This document shows positions 25,972 through 35,043 of a DNA stretch of 64,000 nucleotides, piece after piece (within the stretch, counting starts at the first letter, position 1; the number at the start of each line of letters is the position of its first letter). Source of the stretch: Vibrio splendidus (GTDB lineage Bacteria > Pseudomonadota > Gammaproteobacteria > Enterobacterales > Vibrionaceae); NCBI RefSeq assembly GCF_003345295.1, contig NZ_CP031056.1, positions 682,001-746,000 on the forward strand. The letters are read 5' to 3'. Both the position numbers and the translations under genes were made by a program. A model generated the notes under the pieces. That model saw nothing but the letters and a program-made list of their open reading frames with translations. It was not told the DNA's origin and made no database searches.

Positions 25972-27285
25972 ATGCATTCAAAATTCTTACTCTCTTCTTG
26001 CTTACTGATGAGCGGGTTGTCTCAAGCAGCCTCATTAGAAGAGTCCGTGGCCTTTGCCATCGACTATAGCCCAGAGATATTGGCGCAATACTCCCGATAC
26101 CAATCGGTGGTCAGAGACGGAGACGCGGCGAGTGGTTTGTATATGCCACAAGTGAACTTGTACGCGGCAGCAGGTTATGAAGAGACACGCTACAACAGTG
26201 GCAGCAAACTCGATAGCGATGATCGTGGGTTAACGCGAACCGAGATTGGCGTTAAAGTCTCTCAGTTACTATTCGATGGTTTTAAAACGACGTCGAATGT
26301 CGACCGACTAACGTTCGAAGCTGAAGCTGAACGATTAACCCTGATTTCACGCGCTGAAAATGTCTCGTTAGATGTGGTGAGAAACTATCTCGATATTCTT
26401 AAGGCAGAGACGCTACTTGAACTGTCTAAGCGTAATGTAAAAGAGCACCAAGAGATCTATCAAGATATCCAAGATAAAAAGAGCAAAGGCTTGAGTAGCA
26501 ACTCGGATCTGGCTCAAATCTCTGCCCGTGTTGCGACGGCGCAATCTTCATTAATCGCTGCTCAGAATAACCTGTTTGATTTACAAACTCAGTACCTACG
26601 TTTAGTGGGTAAGCCTGCTGTGAACTTGGTTTATCCACGTTTTGATTATGCTCTGTTACCAAGCTCAGCACAGGTCGCGCTTGAACAGGCTGTCGAGAAT
26701 CACCCTGAAATCCAAGCCTCTTTGCTTGATATCGATGCCGCTCGTAAAGAAATGCGCCGCGAGAAAGGGGATTACTACCCAGAGCTAAAGCTCGAGCTTC
26801 ATGCCAACAAGAATGACAATGTGTCTAACCCTCCGGGTGGTGTTGATGAAGATGCTCGTATCATGTTGACCATGGATTACGACTTGTTTAATGGCTTTTC
26901 TACCGACTCTCGCGTGGAATCATCTGCGTGGCGAGTGGAAGAAGCAAGAGCAATCAGATTAAGAACGGAGCGTGAGGTTAAAGAGGGCACTCAGCTCGCT
27001 TGGAATGCCTACAAGATGCTTGAACAGCAAAAGTCCCTTCTTCAACAGAACGTGGATGCAGCCAAAATTGCAGAGCTTGGTTATATCCAACAATTTAATG
27101 TTGGCAGACGGAGCCTACTGGATGTGCTTGATGCAAAAGTGGAAGTGTTCTTAGCTCGAAGAAATTTTATCAGCACTGAATACGATCAAACGTTATCGGC
27201 ATACCGAGTGTTAAACGCGATGGGCATGTTGACTTACGCATTAAGGGTTGAACACCCAGAAGAATGGCAAGGGGAGAACAAGTAA
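25972..27285 (+). CDS. TolC-family outer-membrane channel, AggA/LapE type
   Basis: 437 residues with a signal peptide (MHSKFLLSSCLLMSGLSQA). Two TolC repeats are visible: each has a helical hairpin and strand pair (SVAFAIDYSPEILAQYSRY; later AVENHPEIQASLLDIDAARK and RREKGDYYPELKLELHANK). It is the outer-membrane exit duct for the adhesin. The start follows AAAGGAAGTGTA. The stop codon overlaps the next ATG by one base (TAATG), so translation with the OmpA-type gene is coupled. Confidence 0.92.
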   Translation: MHSKFLLSSCLLMSGLSQAASLEESVAFAIDYSPEILAQYSRYQSVVRDGDAASGLYMPQVNLYAAAGYEETRYNSGSKLDSDDRGLTRTEIGVKVSQLLFDGFKTTSNVDRLTFEAEAERLTLISRAENVSLDVVRNYLDILKAETLLELSKRNVKEHQEIYQDIQDKKSKGLSSNSDLAQISARVATAQSSLIAAQNNLFDLQTQYLRLVGKPAVNLVYPRFDYALLPSSAQVALEQAVENHPEIQASLLDIDAARKEMRREKGDYYPELKLELHANKNDNVSNPPGGVDEDARIMLTMDYDLFNGFSTDSRVESSAWRVEEARAIRLRTEREVKEGTQLAWNAYKMLEQQKSLLQQNVDAAKIAELGYIQQFNVGRRSLLDVLDAKVEVFLARRNFISTEYDQTLSAYRVLNAMGMLTYALRVEHPEEWQGENK

Positions 27286-27923
27286 TGAGATATTTTAAAC
27301 TAGCGCTACTTAGTTCTATCTTGCTGATGGGGTGTGCAGAAACGCCCGATACGACGATGACTCGTCATCAAATTGATGATCTCGCTGATGATGATCGTGA
27401 CGGTGTAATTAACCAACGAGACCTTTGTGCAGATACGCCAGAAGGTGTGACGGTAGACATTAAAGGGTGTGCAAACTGGAAAATTGTCGAAGATGTTGAA
27501 GTCTTAAGCGTGGCATTTGATTTCGATAAATACGTTCTAAAACCTGAACACACGGCCGTTCTCAACGAGTTAGTGCGTTTACTTGGTGAACAGCCAGATG
27601 CATCCGTGACTTTAGTTGGTGATACGAGCTCAGAAGGTACTAACGTTTATAACAAAGCATTGGCCAAGAAAAGGACTGGCGTGATTCGAGACGCTCTGAT
27701 TGACAGAGGCATCGATGGAGAGCGAATTTTCGAACAAGAATTTACTCAGATAACCAGCTTAACGCAGCATCTTCACAAGCGGAAGCGTAGAACCATTGCG
27801 GTGTTAAAAACAGAGAGTATGGCAGTAAATTCATCTTGGAATATCTTCACCTCAGAGATGCAGCTCGACAGCAATAGTGATGTTGAATCTAAGACATCGA
27901 TTGATCCAGTAGGAGGCCAGTAA
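27285..27923 (+). CDS. OmpA-family lipoprotein with calcium-type TSP3 motif
   Basis: 212 residues from ATG at 27285. A lipobox (SSILLMGCAE) marks Cys-anchored membrane attachment. Residues about 33-65 hold a thrombospondin type 3-like acidic loop (DDLADDDRDGVINQRDLCAD), then an OmpA C-terminal peptidoglycan-binding domain (VAFDFDKYVLKPEH, then GDTSSEGTNVYNKALAKKR). Equivalent OmpA genes follow the TolC gene in BpfA-type operons, so it may link the adhesin export machine to the cell wall. It overlaps both neighbours by one base (TAATG on each side), a tightly coupled unit. Confidence 0.9.
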   Translation: MRYFKLALLSSILLMGCAETPDTTMTRHQIDDLADDDRDGVINQRDLCADTPEGVTVDIKGCANWKIVEDVEVLSVAFDFDKYVLKPEHTAVLNELVRLLGEQPDASVTLVGDTSSEGTNVYNKALAKKRTGVIRDALIDRGIDGERIFEQEFTQITSLTQHLHKRKRRTIAVLKTESMAVNSSWNIFTSEMQLDSNSDVESKTSIDPVGGQ

Positions 27924-28867
27924 TGAAACGTCTATCTAATAAATCGGGCTTACTGCTTGCGGCTGTACCTGCGTTTTTTTCTGTATCAACGTTAGCGAAT
28001 GACGTGAGTGATATTGGTTTGGTCGCAATTGAACCGAACATGGAAAATCTTGTTAAAGATTTGCTTGAGAGCCAAGAGATCGACTTAGAAATTTTGTTGA
28101 GTGACAATGTCCCAGAGCAGATGATCATGCAACGCTCGCGTGTTGGTATTACTTCCAAAAAGTGGACTGACAAAGAGATGGCAAGGTTTGACATGCGCTA
28201 CGGCTACAGACCGACTGAGCTAATGTTTACCGCCGACGTAATAGCTATTCTGGCGAATGAGAATAACCCCGCCACATCCATTAGTGTTGCTGAACTTATC
28301 GATGTGTTTGGTTGTTCTAACGATCCCAAGCACCCTAAATGGTTACCAAGCAGTGATATTCGTAACGGTGAAAGCCTAGATACTCATATGTTGCCTTTTG
28401 CCATCGATCACAACCTAAAAGGGCACACCACCTTTTCAAGCTGGGTCGAATGTGGAACGGAAGGAGAATATGCTCATACTCAATTCTTAGCGGATTTGCC
28501 TGACCTCATTAATAAGATTGAAGATGAAGAAGCTGCGATTGGTTACACGGTTTACTCAGACCAAATCTCGGATGTGAAATGGTTGAGTGTGGTTGATAAT
28601 CTAGGGGTGAACTACGACTTAAATAAAGAAACGATTCTCTCTGGTCGTTATCCATTGGCAACGGTTTACTATATGTACCTGAATATTCCAGCGCATCGCA
28701 AAGGCTTTACGGAACAAGAGAAGTTCTTTGTTGGGCTTACCTTGTCACAAGATCATCAAGGTGTGTTGAACCAATACGGTTTCATCAGTTTGCCGCCAGA
28801 AGCTATTCAGCGTAACAAAGTTAGATTATCGCTTGAAGAGCCTGCAATAGAAGGTGGTTATAAATAA
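27923..28867 (+). CDS. PstS-like periplasmic binding protein in adhesin operon
   Basis: 314 residues with a signal peptide (1-25, ending LAN). The middle resembles PstS-type binding proteins: VGITSKKWTDKEMARFDMRY, then FTADVIAILANENNP and SISVAELIDVFG. However, the usual GSxT start motif and the SGT-type phosphate-contact loop are not visible (the matching region reads ESLDTHMLPFAIDHN), so the ligand may not be phosphate. No permease genes accompany it. The ATG overlaps the OmpA gene stop by one base, with ggagg upstream. It is the last gene before the terminator at 28968 and stands where related operons often have lapG and lapD. Confidence 0.82.
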   Translation: MKRLSNKSGLLLAAVPAFFSVSTLANDVSDIGLVAIEPNMENLVKDLLESQEIDLEILLSDNVPEQMIMQRSRVGITSKKWTDKEMARFDMRYGYRPTELMFTADVIAILANENNPATSISVAELIDVFGCSNDPKHPKWLPSSDIRNGESLDTHMLPFAIDHNLKGHTTFSSWVECGTEGEYAHTQFLADLPDLINKIEDEEAAIGYTVYSDQISDVKWLSVVDNLGVNYDLNKETILSGRYPLATVYYMYLNIPAHRKGFTEQEKFFVGLTLSQDHQGVLNQYGFISLPPEAIQRNKVRLSLEEPAIEGGYK

Positions 28868-28967
28868 TTGGCATGTCGTATTGTATATAGGTCGTCGGAA
28901 TGGTATTGTTAGTTCCGTAATGGTTCTCAATGTGACGGATTACGTTATTCGGCGATAGAATTTATCT

Positions 28968-28993
28968 AACGGGCATGTATGCCCGTTTTTTTT
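28968..28993 (+). terminator. Terminator of the adhesin operon
   Basis: Stem acgggcat/atgcccgt with eight T; about 100 bases after the PstS-like gene. Confidence 0.88.
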
Positions 28994-29077
28994 GCCTAAA
29001 GTTTGTGGCTTGAGCGGTTGTTTATTGATTGGTCACGTATAATGAACGTTTCATACCGCGTGAAATAAGCACAATAA

Positions 29078-29671
29078 ATGAGAACTCTTCCAGTCTTAAT
29101 CCTACCTTTGTTATTGGCTCTGAATACCCTTTCATCCTCTGCGCAAGCGAGTGAAAGCTGGTGGTTGCGTACGGTATTCAACAGCAGTTCAGCTCAACCT
29201 AGTTCTCAAAATTATGTTAACGATAATGACCTAATGGATTGTGGCGAGATCGAAGGTGCTCTTCTGTGCAGTGATTTGACGCGGTATTACGATCTGGATG
29301 TTTATGTTGAATTGGAGTTGGGCGACTCAAGCGTCGAGGTGGTTCGCTTAAACCTGCCATATTCGAACCTAAGTTACACAAAGCTTCAGGCGTATCTTCG
29401 CCAAGATGGTTTTGCTCTTAGCTTAATTCGGATTGGCGAGGATGAGTTCGATGTGGTCGCTCAACTTGAGCAAGCGAAACGTGAGGGCGTTGGTTACGAT
29501 AAGGTAGATAAACAACTCGTCGAATTCATCAACTCACCACATCATTCCTCTGAGCAAATGAGTGTATGGAATGTGCCTAGTTCTTCCTCATCTTCTTCTG
29601 GTTCTTCAGTTCCTTGGATTCAGCTGCATAGTGATGGTGACAACTTAACGGTTGAACTAAATCGCTTTTAA
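29078..29671 (+). CDS. Secreted protein of unknown function, Ser-rich C-terminus
   Basis: 197 residues with a signal peptide (MRTLPVLILPLLLALNTLSSSAQA). I do not recognise the family. The central part is acidic and probably beta-rich (LDVYVELELGDSSVEVVRLN; LRQDGFALSLIRIGEDEF), and a run of serines near 170 (PSSSSSSSGSS) links to a short terminal strand region. Two cysteines (CGEIEGALLC) could form a disulphide. It follows the adhesin operon after a terminator, so it has its own promoter, but may still belong functionally. No clear ribosome site precedes the ATG, which lowers certainty of the exact start. Confidence 0.65.
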   Translation: MRTLPVLILPLLLALNTLSSSAQASESWWLRTVFNSSSAQPSSQNYVNDNDLMDCGEIEGALLCSDLTRYYDLDVYVELELGDSSVEVVRLNLPYSNLSYTKLQAYLRQDGFALSLIRIGEDEFDVVAQLEQAKREGVGYDKVDKQLVEFINSPHHSSEQMSVWNVPSSSSSSSGSSVPWIQLHSDGDNLTVELNRF

Positions 29672-29888
29672 TTGCTCAAATTTATAGATGGTTTCGTCAT
29701 TCATCAGATTAAACAAGCCTTTCAGGAGAACGGTTGACGGGCAGACAGCAAGCTATTATTCATTTAAGTGTTCGTTTTTCTGTGGCTCTCACATTTTTAG
29801 TAAGCGTTTACCTTTGCCATTTGTTATACGTTGAGCCCTCGGTAAAACGAGCTTAGGATACGTTCAGTATTGATAAAGGAGACAACCC

Positions 29889-30797
<909 letters not shown>

Positions 30798-30845
30798 AGA
30801 CCTTTGGGGTCTGGCATTTATCCACAGACTTAGATGTTTCAACGT

Positions 30846-30874
30846 AAAAAACCAGCACCCCAGCTGGTTTTTTT
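30846..30874 (+). terminator. Terminator after YdhF-like gene
   Basis: Stem aaaaaaccagc/gctggttttttt. Confidence 0.85.
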
Positions 30875-30973
30875 GTATTCGCCTAACATGTTGCTCCAAA
30901 ACTGTGATTAAGGTGGAATAATTTTCAAAAACACTCATAATGCACTCTGTTTTTCACCAGTTGGATATTTCCA

Positions 30974-32353
30974 TTGAGCACTTCAAAATTCTCTTCAATC
31001 GCCCTTAAGCCAGAGCTTCTAAATACGTTAGATTCTCTTGGTTATACTGAAATGACGCCTATTCAAGCGTTAAGTCTTCCTATTATTCTGGATGGCAAGG
31101 ATGTTATCGGTCAGGGTAAAACGGGTTCAGGTAAAACAGCTGCCTTTGGTTTAGGCGTGCTGCAAAACCTACGCGTTAAGCGTTTTCGTGTTCAATCTTT
31201 AGTGTTATGTCCGACTCGTGAGCTTGCAGACCAAGTAGCAAAAGAGATCCGTACTCTTGCTCGTGGCATTCACAATATTAAAGTGCTGACACTATGTGGC
31301 GGTATGCCAATGGGCCCACAAATTGGTTCATTAGAGCATGGCGCACACATTCTTGTGGGCACTCCTGGTCGTATCCTGGACCACCTAGAGAGAGAGCGTA
31401 TTGACCTGTCTGAGTTGAACACACTTGTGTTAGATGAAGCCGATCGCATGCTGGAAATGGGTTTCCAAGATGCACTAGATGCTGTTATTGAAGCAGCACC
31501 AAAAGATCGTCAAACGTTATTGTTCAGTGCAACTTTCCCTAAACAGATTAAATCTGTTGCAGACCGCATCATGAATAACCCTGAAATGGTGAAGGTTGAA
31601 TCAACGCACGATCACTCAAGCATCCAACAACACTTTTATAAGGTTGAAGGTACTGAAGCTCGTGATGACGCACTAGAGCTAATGCTTCTTCATCATCAAC
31701 CAGAGTCAGCGGTTGTGTTCTGTAATACTAAGAAAGAAGTACAGAACGTAAATGATGAGCTAAGCCACCGTGGTTTCAGTGTTATCGAGCTTCATGGCGA
31801 CATGGAACAGCGTGAACGTGACCAAGCTTTGGTTCAGTTCTCAAACAAAACCATCTCTATCTTGGTTGCAACAGATGTTGCTGCTCGTGGTCTTGATGTT
31901 GATAACCTAGATGCTGTGTTCAACTTTGAGTTGTCTCGCGATCCTGAAGTACACGTGCACCGCATCGGTCGTACTGGTCGTGCAGGAAGCAAAGGTGTCG
32001 CAATTAGCTTCTTTAGCGAAAAAGAGATGCACCGTGTTGCTCAAATTGATGAGTACATGGATATGCCAATCGAACCGTCTCAGTTGCCAGCTAAACCAAT
32101 TGCTAAGCCGTACTACTCAAACATGGTAACCATCCAGATTGATGGTGGTAAGAAAGCGAAACTTCGCGCAGGCGATATCCTTGGTGCGTTGACAGGCCAA
32201 GGCGGTATTGATGGTAAGTCAGTAGGTAAGATCAACTTGTTCGCGATGCGTGCTTACGTTGCTGTAGAAAGATCAATGGCTAAGAAAGCATTAGGTAAAA
32301 TCGAATCAGGTAAAATGAAGGGTCGTCAATTCCGCGCCCGAATTCTGAAGTAG
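30974..32353 (+). CDS. dbpA: DEAD-box RNA helicase DbpA
   Basis: 459 residues. Motifs in order: Q region (TPIQALSLP), GKTGSGKTAAF, PTRELADQ, TPGRILDHL, LDEADRML, SATFPK, VATDVAARGLD and HRIGRTGRAG. The C-terminal RNA-binding domain (about 380-459) reads IDGGKKAKLRAGDILGALTG and ends RQFRARILK, characteristic of DbpA, which acts on 23S rRNA hairpin 92 in large-subunit assembly. The start is TTG at 30974; it gives the family length but lacks a clear ribosome site. Motif V is canonical here, unlike in the rhlE-like gene. Confidence 0.93.
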   Translation: MSTSKFSSIALKPELLNTLDSLGYTEMTPIQALSLPIILDGKDVIGQGKTGSGKTAAFGLGVLQNLRVKRFRVQSLVLCPTRELADQVAKEIRTLARGIHNIKVLTLCGGMPMGPQIGSLEHGAHILVGTPGRILDHLERERIDLSELNTLVLDEADRMLEMGFQDALDAVIEAAPKDRQTLLFSATFPKQIKSVADRIMNNPEMVKVESTHDHSSIQQHFYKVEGTEARDDALELMLLHHQPESAVVFCNTKKEVQNVNDELSHRGFSVIELHGDMEQRERDQALVQFSNKTISILVATDVAARGLDVDNLDAVFNFELSRDPEVHVHRIGRTGRAGSKGVAISFFSEKEMHRVAQIDEYMDMPIEPSQLPAKPIAKPYYSNMVTIQIDGGKKAKLRAGDILGALTGQGGIDGKSVGKINLFAMRAYVAVERSMAKKALGKIESGKMKGRQFRARILK

Positions 32354-32437
32354 TTCGAGATTGTCTCCCTTTACTGCTAAGTCATGCTAGTGATAATGCA
32401 GTAAAGGGTGTTCCACAGTCAGTAACGTATCAAACGT

Positions 32438-32611
32438 TTATTCATCAGGTCTGATCGAATAGAAATCGTTGATATGTCTTCCTTCGCTAAGATACCAAGT
32501 CATCGCTTCCTGTCGATTATTAGCGGATATCGTAATTGTTGTTAGTCTTCCATCGTCAAAATAACAAAGCTCGTACTCTAACTCGCTTGTATAATGAGGA
32601 GTAGCGGCCAT
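32438..32611 (-). CDS. Small protein of 57 residues
   Basis: A 58-codon frame reading MAATPHYTSELEYELCYFDD, continuing with GRLTTITISANNRQEAMTWY and ending FYSIRPDE. Support comes from a strong ribosome site (GGGAGG, 6 bases before ATG) and a sensible composition: two probable beta strands then a helix with Trp and Tyr. No signal peptide or membrane segment. It is convergent with dbpA, ending 85 bases from its stop. The family is not recognised. Confidence 0.62.
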   Translation of the reverse strand: MAATPHYTSELEYELCYFDDGRLTTITISANNRQEAMTWYLSEGRHINDFYSIRPDE

Positions 32612-32915
32612 AGCTTACCTCCCAAATATTAATCATTTGAAAATAAATAAACCATTCGTTTATAGGATTCGTTTACATCAAATGAGCAATAAAAATCAAG
32701 TTACATCACTGCCATTAATTATTTTTAGTTTAATCATTTGCCGAAATAGCTAGATTAGCAAGTCTGAGTCTCAATTTATCTCAAAGTTTTTACAGCCACT
32801 GCTTATTAAGGCTACTTTTATAAGAGCTAGAATATAGCGTTATAAGAACTAGAGCTAACCTTAAAAGGGTGAGTTAATGGATTTGTGGATTTGCTGAATA
32901 TCGTGAGAGGGTTAA
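32612..32915. promoter_or_regulatory. Divergent promoter region
   Basis: 304 AT-rich bases between the 57-residue gene (minus) and the lipoprotein gene (plus). No gene seen; promoters for both must lie here. The strings tataagagctagaa and tataagaactagag (about 32818-32852) form an imperfect direct repeat upstream of the lipoprotein gene. Confidence 0.4.
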
Positions 32916-33752
32916 ATGAGAAAGTGTCGATGGTTAGTCTTATTAGTCTGTTTTGTATTCGCTGGTTGCGGGACTAAATTTGCCTACAACAATATAAGCT
33001 GGTTTGCGGTTAGCTATATTGAAGACTTTGTTTCTCTATCCAACAGTCAAGAATCAGAGCTCGAAGAGCGCCTCGACTTATTACAGCAATGGCACAAAGA
33101 AACCCAACTTCCGCTGTATATGTCGCAACTGCAAGCGATTCAAAACTTAGACCGTTCTGATATGAATTCTGCTTTTATCATTGATCAAAGTGAACAAACT
33201 AAAAATCATATTCGCTCGATCGTTAACAAGTTCGCTCCAGATATTTACGCGTTAAGTATGCAGCTTACCCCAGAGCAAGATAACGAATTCTTAAAGAACT
33301 TTAGGGAAAAGCAGCAAGAGTATTACGAAGAAAGATTATCATTGAATGATGAAGATTCGAGAGAACGTTATCGAAGTCGAATTGAAGATAGGTTAGAGCG
33401 ATGGTTCGGGTCGGTATCGGAAGAGCAAAAAACGATTATTTTGACGTGGTCTCAAGAGTGGGTAAATACTAACGATAGCTGGCGACAATATCAAAATAAT
33501 ACGTATCAAGACCTAACGACACTTATGCAAAAGAAGACCGATTTACATATTGCACAGCCAATTATTATGAAACTACTTTTGAACAATGAAGATTATTATC
33601 CGCAAGAACTGGAGTCTAAGCTTGATAAGAATATGCAAACATCAGCGAAGTTCTTGGTGGATATCGCCGCAGTGAGCAGTGATAAACAATGGGCTTATTT
33701 TATGAGTGAACTAGAAAGCCTCAAGACGACGTTAGTGTCACTGCAGGAGTAG
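32916..33752 (+). CDS. DUF6279-type lipoprotein
   Basis: 278 residues. The signal ends in a lipobox (LVCFVFAGCGT), and the mature part is all-helical and highly charged: WFAVSYIEDFVSLSNSQESE, then ERLDLLQQWHKETQLPLY, the hallmarks of the DUF6279 family of outer- or inner-membrane lipoproteins common in Vibrio. The function of the family is not known. Transcribed alone; a hairpin without T-tract follows. Confidence 0.82.
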   Translation: MRKCRWLVLLVCFVFAGCGTKFAYNNISWFAVSYIEDFVSLSNSQESELEERLDLLQQWHKETQLPLYMSQLQAIQNLDRSDMNSAFIIDQSEQTKNHIRSIVNKFAPDIYALSMQLTPEQDNEFLKNFREKQQEYYEERLSLNDEDSRERYRSRIEDRLERWFGSVSEEQKTIILTWSQEWVNTNDSWRQYQNNTYQDLTTLMQKKTDLHIAQPIIMKLLLNNEDYYPQELESKLDKNMQTSAKFLVDIAAVSSDKQWAYFMSELESLKTTLVSLQE

Positions 33753-33763
33753 GGTAGCTATTT

Positions 33764-33792
33764 AAGGCTAGTGACTGTTTGCTACTAGCCTT
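33764..33792. terminator. Hairpin without T-tract between convergent genes
   Basis: Perfect 9-bp stem aaggctagt/actagcctt with an 11-base loop. Neither side has a T run, so intrinsic termination would be weak. Confidence 0.4.
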
Positions 33793-33821
33793 CTGACAAA
33801 CCCAAAGCCGAACGCAGAGAG

Positions 33822-34445
33822 TTAGCCTCTGTTACTCATTAGCAGCTTTGGAATCGAGCCTTTAGCTGTCTTAGATATTTTCTGCATCAGTTGAAAGCTC
33901 GGCTGTTGAATACCGTGATCACTTTGCAGTTCATCAATCATTAATAACCACAACCGTGCTGTCATTTCTGAATCGGCTAACGCTCTGTGGAAAGTACCGT
34001 CGTTGTCGATATTCTTAAAACGCACAAGGTCGCCTAGCTTATGAGTCGGCGCGTCTTGGATTAGACGGCGAGCAATCAACATTGAGCAAGCGAACTTGCC
34101 AGTATAGTCTCGGCCAATAAAGTCTAATTCCGCATCAAGAAAGCGTTTATCAAACGACGCATTGTGAGCAACAAGTTGGCTGCCTTGGATAAAGTCTGCA
34201 AACTCATTCATCACTTCGCTGCAACTGGCCGCCGTGCTTAACATGCGGTTATTGATTCCGGTATAGCTTTCAATGAACCCGCTAACACGAAATCCTGGGT
34301 TCATGAGTTGCTGGAAGGTGTCGACGACTTCGCCGTTAACGAGTTTCACCGCACCGATTTCAATCGCTCGGTCACCCATGTTTGGTGATAAGCCTGTGGT
34401 TTCGAAATCGAGAACGATAACGGAGTCTGCGGAGTTTGGAGCCAT
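33822..34445 (-). CDS. DEDDh 3'-5' exonuclease, DnaQ/PolC-epsilon type
   Basis: 207 residues. Motif I is VLDFETTGLSP (Asp13, Glu15), motif II lies around LVAHNASFDKRFLD, and motif III is FHRALADSEMTA with the His and Asp of the DEDDh class. Such enzymes degrade single strands in proofreading or RNA/DNA turnover; this one lacks a polymerase domain and is a stand-alone exonuclease of unknown target. It lies 84 bases downstream of the PPC-domain gene on the same strand. Confidence 0.88.
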   Translation of the reverse strand: MAPNSADSVIVLDFETTGLSPNMGDRAIEIGAVKLVNGEVVDTFQQLMNPGFRVSGFIESYTGINNRMLSTAASCSEVMNEFADFIQGSQLVAHNASFDKRFLDAELDFIGRDYTGKFACSMLIARRLIQDAPTHKLGDLVRFKNIDNDGTFHRALADSEMTARLWLLMIDELQSDHGIQQPSFQLMQKISKTAKGSIPKLLMSNRG

Positions 34446-34529
34446 CGTGTTTCCTAATACTATTTGGTTGTATCGCTTTATATGGGGCGCTTAGTGTTGC
34501 TATGGGGCGATCTATTGCGTGGTGTTGTT

Positions 34530-34934
34530 CTATTGCGTGTTTTCGCTGATAGTGAGCTCACTGTAACCCGTCGAATCGTCATGCTCTCTGTTGAAGGTCA
34601 AAGTATCGTAGCAGTGAACAATCAATTCAGCGGTGGTTGCGATAATCGTCCCTTCAAGCAAATGCCCACCAATCACATTTCCATTTTCATCAGCAACGGA
34701 TATATGAACATGCTGGTGGTTTGGGGTTAGCGTCGCCATAAGTGACACAATTTCGAACGGATCTGTGATTAGCTTGGTTTTGTTCGCATTAGCCAAACGA
34801 ATATTGAGTTGAGAAACACAACCGACACAAGACGCGACAGAGCCCGCTGAGATATTGTGCGCTGTCACAAGCTTTTGGAGCTCAAGTTTTAGATCTTGCC
34901 CACGGGTTAATCTCGTTGCGATAGGAGTGATCAT
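34530..34934 (-). CDS. PPC/DUF296-domain protein
   Basis: 134 residues consisting of a single PPC (DUF296) domain: LTRGQDLKLELQKLVTAHNI at the start, AGSVASCVGCVSQLNIRLA, and HVHISVADENGNVIGGHLLE with the conserved His and Gly-Gly-His. In plants the domain sits beside AT-hooks; bacterial stand-alone members are small trimeric proteins of uncertain role. It may be co-transcribed with the exonuclease downstream. Upstream it is separated from the rhlE-like gene by a terminator. Confidence 0.85.
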   Translation of the reverse strand: MITPIATRLTRGQDLKLELQKLVTAHNISAGSVASCVGCVSQLNIRLANANKTKLITDPFEIVSLMATLTPNHQHVHISVADENGNVIGGHLLEGTIIATTAELIVHCYDTLTFNREHDDSTGYSELTISENTQ

Positions 34935-34969
34935 CTAGTTACCTGCCTTGTATTCGTGTTTCAAAGAAC

Positions 34970-34997
34970 AAAACGAAGCCGTATTGGGCTTCGTTTC
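34970..34997 (-). terminator. Terminator after rhlE-like gene
   Basis: Stem aaacgaagcc/ggcttcgttt; the minus-strand tail TTTTGTT is short. Confidence 0.6.
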
Positions 34998-35043
34998 ATT
35001 TATATTTTGATTAACGCGACTCTCGCATTGTCTAAATTTGAAA

